Below are positions 60,406 to 64,000 of a DNA stretch of 64,000 bases, in pieces (the stretch's first letter is position 1; every line of letters begins with the position of its first letter). Location of the stretch: NCBI RefSeq assembly GCF_000330725.2, contig NZ_AMZY02000009.1:186001-250000 (forward strand), given 5' to 3'. The translations under genes and the position numbers were made by a program. Under the pieces are notes generated by a model. That model did no database searches, had not been told where the DNA came from, and was given only the letters and a program-made list of their open reading frames with translations. This DNA comes from Mariniradius saccharolyticus AK6. GTDB lineage: Bacteria > Bacteroidota > Bacteroidia > Cytophagales > Cyclobacteriaceae.

Positions 60406-61752
60406 TTATCCTTGCTGAGAAATCCGGAGTTTTGCCAACTTGTTATACAATGTTTTCCGATCTATGCCTAATAACTTCGCCGCAAGTGACTTGTTGTTGT
60501 TTGATTCTTGCAGTGCTTTGCGGATCAGGTCGGATTCTTGGCTCTCGATTTTTAGCGCTTCAGGTCCTTCGATTTCAATTTTAGAACAATTGGCATACGC
60601 TATTAACTCCAAGGGCAGCAAGTCCTTTTCGAACATCGAACCCGGAGCGAGGAGAACTCCCCGCCTGACGATATTTTTCAATTCCCTCAAATTGCCTGGC
60701 CAAGAATAAGACTCAAATATTTCCTTTACGGCAGGGGCAAAATCCGTGACACTTTTTCCCAAGCGCACATTGCTTTGGTTCACAAAGAATTCAGCAAACT
60801 GCATGATATCCTCTCTGCGTCGGCGCAGCGGCTCCAAGATGATCTGAAATTCGTTGAGTCGGTGAAAAAGGTCTTCACGGAAGCTGCCATTTTGAATACC
60901 AGATCGGATGTCTTCGTTTGTTGCGGCGATGATTCGGATGTCAAGTGGTATCTCCGTGTTGGCACCAATCTTTCGGATTTTTCTTTCCTCTATTGCCCTG
61001 AGTAATTTGACCTGCACTTCGTAGGACAAGTTTCCAACCTCGTCCAAAAAGATAGTTCCGCCATTGGCGAACTCAAAGTGACCAGTCTTATCATCCAAAG
61101 CACCCGTAAATGAGCCCTTTAGATGACCGAATAATTCAGAGGCAGCGAGTTCCTTGCTGAGTGCCCCACAATCCACCGCGACGAATGGCTTGCTGCTGCG
61201 GGGAGATTGGAGATGAATTTTTCGCGCAGCATATTCCTTTCCAGTACCGGTTTCACCTAGAATCAAAACGCTGAGGTCGGTAGCTGCTACGATTGAAATA
61301 TGCGCATCAATTTGTTGCGAGGCCCGACTTTTTCCCACCAGGTGATCTTTCGGATCAGGTGCTTCATTTTTCTTGGATTGGGGATTTGGTGTTTCCTGCC
61401 GCAGCGCATCCCTCACGGTGGCCAATAATTCGTCCGGATTGATCGGCTTGGTGATGTATTCAAACGCCCCAAGTTTCATGGCCTTTACGGCTGTCCTGAT
61501 ATCGATATAGCTTGTGATCAGAATGAAAGGAAGCGTATCGTTCTCATTCAAACTTGTCTCCAAAAGTTGCAAACCGGTACCGTCGGGCAGTCTATAGTCC
61601 ACAATCACCAAATTCGGTTGTTCTTTGCCAATCAACTGTAAACCCTTGCTGACGGAATTGGCAGAAAGCACCTCAAAATTGTTCCTTTCAAGGAAAGTCT
61701 TGATGATCCTGGAATAGCTGAGATCGTCTTCGACGAGAAGTATTTTAGACAT
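60406..61752 (-). CDS. Sigma-54-dependent response regulator (NtrC family)
   Basis: ATG 61752 gives 448 residues; the open frame from 61815 would run through a terminator hairpin and is rejected. Domains: receiver (1-120; MSKILLVEDDLSYSR, LVIVDYRLPDG), AAA+ activator (about 140-370; GETGTGKEYAAR Walker A, GSFTGALDDKTGHFE where the sigma-54 contact loop reads GSFTGA instead of GAFTGA, FLDEVGNLS), and a Fis-type helix-turn-helix (NNNKSLAAKLLGIDRKTLYNKL). It activates sigma-54 promoters when phosphorylated. It is convergent with the hybrid kinase. Confidence 0.95.
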   Translation of the reverse strand: MSKILLVEDDLSYSRIIKTFLERNNFEVLSANSVSKGLQLIGKEQPNLVIVDYRLPDGTGLQLLETSLNENDTLPFILITSYIDIRTAVKAMKLGAFEYITKPINPDELLATVRDALRQETPNPQSKKNEAPDPKDHLVGKSRASQQIDAHISIVAATDLSVLILGETGTGKEYAARKIHLQSPRSSKPFVAVDCGALSKELAASELFGHLKGSFTGALDDKTGHFEFANGGTIFLDEVGNLSYEVQVKLLRAIEERKIRKIGANTEIPLDIRIIAATNEDIRSGIQNGSFREDLFHRLNEFQIILEPLRRRREDIMQFAEFFVNQSNVRLGKSVTDFAPAVKEIFESYSWPGNLRELKNIVRRGVLLAPGSMFEKDLLPLELIAYANCSKIEIEGPEALKIESQESDLIRKALQESNNNKSLAAKLLGIDRKTLYNKLAKLRISQQG

Positions 61753-61780
61753 GGTAGGTAAGTTGGACTTCCCATCAAAC

Positions 61781-61812
61781 AAAAAAGGCACCAGAAATGA
61801 TCTGATGCCTTT
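61781..61812 (-). terminator. Terminator of the PepSY-like gene
   Basis: On the minus strand AAAGGCATCAGA (61812-61801) pairs with TCTGGTGCCTTT (61795-61784; one G-T pair), with ATCATT-type loop, followed by TTTTTT (to 61781). It separates the secreted protein gene from the sigma-54 regulator gene. Confidence 0.8.
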
Positions 61813-61833
61813 CAATTAGGTAAATTGGATTGG

Positions 61834-62151
61834 TTATTCCTTGATTTCGGTGCCGTCAGCCTTGAATTTTTTGGTCAAGTCGCTGCCGTTTTCATCAAAA
61901 ACTACCTTGAAGTGGGCCTCGCCTGATGGATCTACGATTTGCCAAGCTTCCTTGATTTGAAGTCCTTTAAGGCTTTCATTGTTCATGATGGTTGCCTTGA
62001 TTGGATCCGGAAGTTGCTCTGGATCTAACTTGGTCTTCTCCTGGTCTTGTGCCATTTCAGTTGCCTGTGACAGTGCTGATTCCTGCGCGAAGACTGGACT
62101 TGCAGCTAATCCTGCTGCGAAGATAATTCCGAAAAAGAGGTGCTTTTTCAT
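61834..62151 (-). CDS. Small secreted PepSY-like protein
   Basis: The 105-residue product has a signal peptide (MKKHLFFGIIFAAGLAASPVFA). The mature part begins with an acidic helical linker (to about 45). It ends with LPDPIKATIMNNESLKGLQI, then a WQIVDPSG turn, then HFKVVFDENGS, in the pattern of PepSY-like (BLIP-type) putative periplasmic domains of Bacteroidota. Function unknown; such proteins often accompany two-component systems. It has its own terminator. Confidence 0.75.
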   Translation of the reverse strand: MKKHLFFGIIFAAGLAASPVFAQESALSQATEMAQDQEKTKLDPEQLPDPIKATIMNNESLKGLQIKEAWQIVDPSGEAHFKVVFDENGSDLTKKFKADGTEIKE

Positions 62152-62192
62152 GGTTTTTGTTGGTTTAGGTTAGAAATTGTTTTTTGTTTATC

Positions 62193-62351
62193 TCAGGGCA
62201 CATACAGTCTGTGCTCTAATTCGAGTGCATAAAACTCGCTTTCCGCCTCAGGGCAATGCTCCCAATATTTGGTACTTACCTTTCCGTAAGCCAAGATCGA
62301 AAGAATCATGATATGAAGTCCGAGGAGGAAAACCGTGAGTGTTTTTTTCAT
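62193..62351 (-). CDS. 52-residue membrane-anchored small protein
   Basis: ATG 62351 opens 52 codons. MKKTLTVFLLGLHIMILSILAYG is a membrane or signal segment (about residues 2-22), followed by an acidic short tail (KYWEHCPEAESEFYALELEHRLYVP). The open frame extends to 62447, but upstream codons have no protein character. No family recognised. It lies 41 bases upstream of the PepSY-like gene on the same strand. Confidence 0.5.
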   Translation of the reverse strand: MKKTLTVFLLGLHIMILSILAYGKVSTKYWEHCPEAESEFYALELEHRLYVP

Positions 62352-62431
62352 GCCAAATAGGAATGCACGCACCATGCCGAAATCAAAAAGTGCCCAGAAA
62401 CGCCAGAATTGGGGTTTTGGGTTTTTTCGCT

Positions 62432-62456
62432 TGTGGAAATCTTCCACATATGTGGA
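62432..62456. promoter_or_regulatory. Overlapping TGTGGA/TCCACA palindromes in a divergent intergenic region
   Basis: TGTGGAA-ATC-TTCCACA (62432-62448) is a perfect 7+7 inverted repeat and overlaps TCCACATATGTGGA (62443-62456), a perfect 14-bp palindrome. Three copies of the half-site stand side by side between the small-protein gene (62351, minus) and the PurF-like gene (62636, plus). Such an arrangement is typical of a dimeric regulator's binding sites. Confidence 0.5.
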
Positions 62457-62599
62457 GTTTTACCACACCCCAATCGTAGAATAATGGGGTCGAAGGGTGC
62501 TGGATTTTCTGCGAGAAATTTCCCAAATGATTTTCGCCCTTTCACAAAATATTGTTTAGACAGAACTTTTTTTACTTCAATTAACTTCTCAAAAAGCGC

Positions 62600-62607
62600 T
62601 ACCTTTG
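62600..62607 (+). promoter_or_regulatory. Exact TAnnTTTG element of the PurF-like gene
   Basis: TACCTTTG at 62600-62607 is 28 bases before ATG 62636; TTC lies 21 bases upstream in the -33 position. The leader would be about 20 bases. Confidence 0.5.
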
Positions 62608-62635
62608 TGCTCTCCAATATAACTTCACCACCCCC

Positions 62636-64000
62636 ATGAGTGACCAAATCAAACACGAATGTGGTATCGCGATGATCCGAATGAGGAAAAACCCTCAATA
62701 CTTCATCGACAAATACGGTTCACCCCTCTATATTCCCAATAGGCTTTATGTGTTGATGCAGAAACAGATCAATCGTGGTCAGGATGGGGCTGGTGTGGCA
62801 AACATCAAAATCAATACGAAGCCTGGGACAAGATATATTAGCCGTTATCGCTCTATTGAGCCCTCTGCGGTCAATGAAATTTTTGATAAAATCCAGAAGA
62901 AATATAAAAAAGCCAAAAAGCAGGGAGGGGAAGATGCCATCTTGGACGCCGACTGGCTAAAGGAAAATATCGCGTTTACGGGAGAAGTTTGGTTGGGTCA
63001 TTTGCGGTATGGCACGCACGGCGAAAACAGCATCGAGACTTGCCATCCCTTTTTGAAACAAAACAACTGGCGAAGCCGGAACTTGGTCATGGCGGGCAAC
63101 TTCAACATGACCAACGTGGAGGAGTTGTTCAGCAAGCTCGTCCAACTCGGTCAGCACCCAAAGGAAAAAACGGATACCGTGACCGTCATGGAAAAAATCG
63201 GCCACTTCTTGGATGAGGAGAATCAGCGGCTTTTTGACAAATACAAACTGCATTACACCAACGAGCAGATTACCCATGTCATAGAAAACGAATTGGATGT
63301 CGCTCGGATTCTCCGCCGCTCTTGCCGGGATTTTGATGGGGGATATGCCATGGCAGGGATAATTGGGAACGGTTCCAGTTTCGTGGTCCGGGATCCATCG
63401 GGCATCAGGCCTGCATATTATTACGCCGACGAGGAAATCGTCGTCGTGGCGTCGGAAAAGCCGGCGATCAAATCCGCGTTCAACATAGACTACAAGCAAA
63501 TCAAGGAAATCCAGCCTGGCCACGCCTTGGTCATCAATAAGGACGGATCATTTGCGGAGCATGAAATCCTCCCCGCGAGAGAAAAGAAATCCTGCAGCTT
63601 CGAACGCATCTATTTTTCCCGAGGCACCGACCCTGATATCTATCGGGAGAGAAAATTACTCGGAAAGGCCTTGATCCCACAAGTGCTGAAGGCTATCGAT
63701 TTTGATTTGAAGAATACCGTTTTTTCCTATATACCCAACACCGCCGAGACAGCTTTTCTTGGAATGATTGAAGGGCTCGAAGATTACCTTTCAGCGAAGC
63801 GGAAAGAGGTGTTGTTGGACGGGAAACCTCATTTGGAAGACTTGGAAGCGCTTCTGAGTTTCAGGCCAAGAGTTGAGAAACTCGTCAGCAAGGACGTGAA
63901 GCTCAGGACATTCATCACCAATGACTCCGACCGTGATGCGATGGTGGCCAATGTATACGATACCACTTATGAAGTCGTACGCGCCGGAATCGACACTTTG
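62636..64000 (+). CDS. PurF-like class II glutamine amidotransferase/phosphoribosyltransferase, cut by the window end
   Basis: ATG 62636 opens 455 codons without stop to the window end. The start MSDQIKHECGIAMIRMRK places the Ntn nucleophile at Cys9, so removal of an eight-residue propeptide is needed. RGQDGAGVA, GEVWLGHLRYGTHGENSIE, GNFNMTN, and FDGGYAMAGIIGNGSSFVVRDPSGIRPAYYY are glutaminase-domain motifs. The phosphoribosyltransferase part (from about 345) is divergent: where PurF has a VPDSG-type PRPP loop, FSYIPNTAETAFLGMIEG is found. It therefore belongs to a Bacteroidota paralogue group with long insertions, perhaps with altered activity. The canonical first step of purine synthesis is only one possibility. 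Confidence 0.85.
   Translation, partial: MSDQIKHECGIAMIRMRKNPQYFIDKYGSPLYIPNRLYVLMQKQINRGQDGAGVANIKINTKPGTRYISRYRSIEPSAVNEIFDKIQKKYKKAKKQGGEDAILDADWLKENIAFTGEVWLGHLRYGTHGENSIETCHPFLKQNNWRSRNLVMAGNFNMTNVEELFSKLVQLGQHPKEKTDTVTVMEKIGHFLDEENQRLFDKYKLHYTNEQITHVIENELDVARILRRSCRDFDGGYAMAGIIGNGSSFVVRDPSGIRPAYYYADEEIVVVASEKPAIKSAFNIDYKQIKEIQPGHALVINKDGSFAEHEILPAREKKSCSFERIYFSRGTDPDIYRERKLLGKALIPQVLKAIDFDLKNTVFSYIPNTAETAFLGMIEGLEDYLSAKRKEVLLDGKPHLEDLEALLSFRPRVEKLVSKDVKLRTFITNDSDRDAMVANVYDTTYEVVRAGIDTL

Noticed and set aside
62432-62460. DnaA-box cluster / origin of replication
   Set aside because: Half-sites resemble TGTGGA of DnaA boxes but not the full nine bases, there is no dnaA/dnaN neighbourhood, and the palindromic arrangement fits a repressor site better.

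Overview
The window looks like a chromosomal segment from a Bacteroidota bacterium, most probably of the order Cytophagales (Cyclobacteriaceae/Algoriphagus-like; this placement is an inference from gene content). Pointers are: genes with almost no Shine-Dalgarno sequences, several TTG/GTG starts, -7 promoter elements of the Bacteroidota type TAnnTTTG (upstream of greA, pfkA, tsaD, the 62.6 kb PurF-like gene and the 17.8 kb gene), and families typical of the phylum (DUF2027-Smr, two-domain SmpB/TsaD housekeeping blocks, RqcH-type NFACT protein, HisIE fusion, NADP-type GDH, TamB-like giant). I see no rRNA, tRNA, CRISPR array, insertion sequence or prophage.

Layout. 1-3.1 kb: a cut sugar-dehydrogenase lipoprotein and a four-gene minus-strand run of small VOC/DUF proteins. 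3.5-8.0 kb: an unusual peroxidase cluster, made of a membrane protein with a duplicated HFA(R/K)W/FDG domain, a DyP-type heme peroxidase and, convergent to them, a catalase-like protein fused to an SRPBCC domain. 8.2-13.4 kb: a 1.7-kilo-residue signalling protein (kinase-like domain with lost catalytic residues, AAA ATPase, helical repeats, GAF, class III adenylyl cyclase). 13.5-18.5 kb: zinc peptidase, TerC, 2-hydroxyacid dehydrogenase, greA, HIT protein, an antisense-oriented 34-residue very basic small ORF, and an outer-membrane-type protein. 18.7-27.8 kb: S10 peptidase, chagasin-like inhibitor, ssb, pfkA, miaA, a response-regulator pair, MBL hydrolase, RqcH homologue, then a short-chain dehydrogenase.

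28.7-38.8 kb carries two ABC export systems: an adaptor-permease-ATPase set (28.7-31.8 kb), and a MarR-type regulator divergent from an ATPase-adaptor-permease-TolC operon (33.8-38.8 kb). Between them are two unknown minus-strand genes, one with an HEEYH zinc-protease-like motif. 38.8-41.8 kb is an AT-rich, hairpin-rich islet of three minus-strand genes with an NDT/TIR-like predicted immune effector; it looks foreign. 41.8-46 kb returns to core-type genes (serine hydrolase, glutamate dehydrogenase, hisF-hisIE), followed by a non-coding repeat patch.

46.2-55.6 kb is minus-strand: GNAT and bestrophin, then a compact tamB-phr-Smr-unknown run. 55.7-57.8 kb holds tsaD, smpB and an HNH protein. 57.9-61.8 kb is a convergent two-component pair (hybrid histidine kinase and NtrC-type sigma-54 activator). 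The end has a secreted PepSY-like protein, a tiny membrane protein and the start of a divergent PurF-like glutamine amidotransferase that runs off the window.
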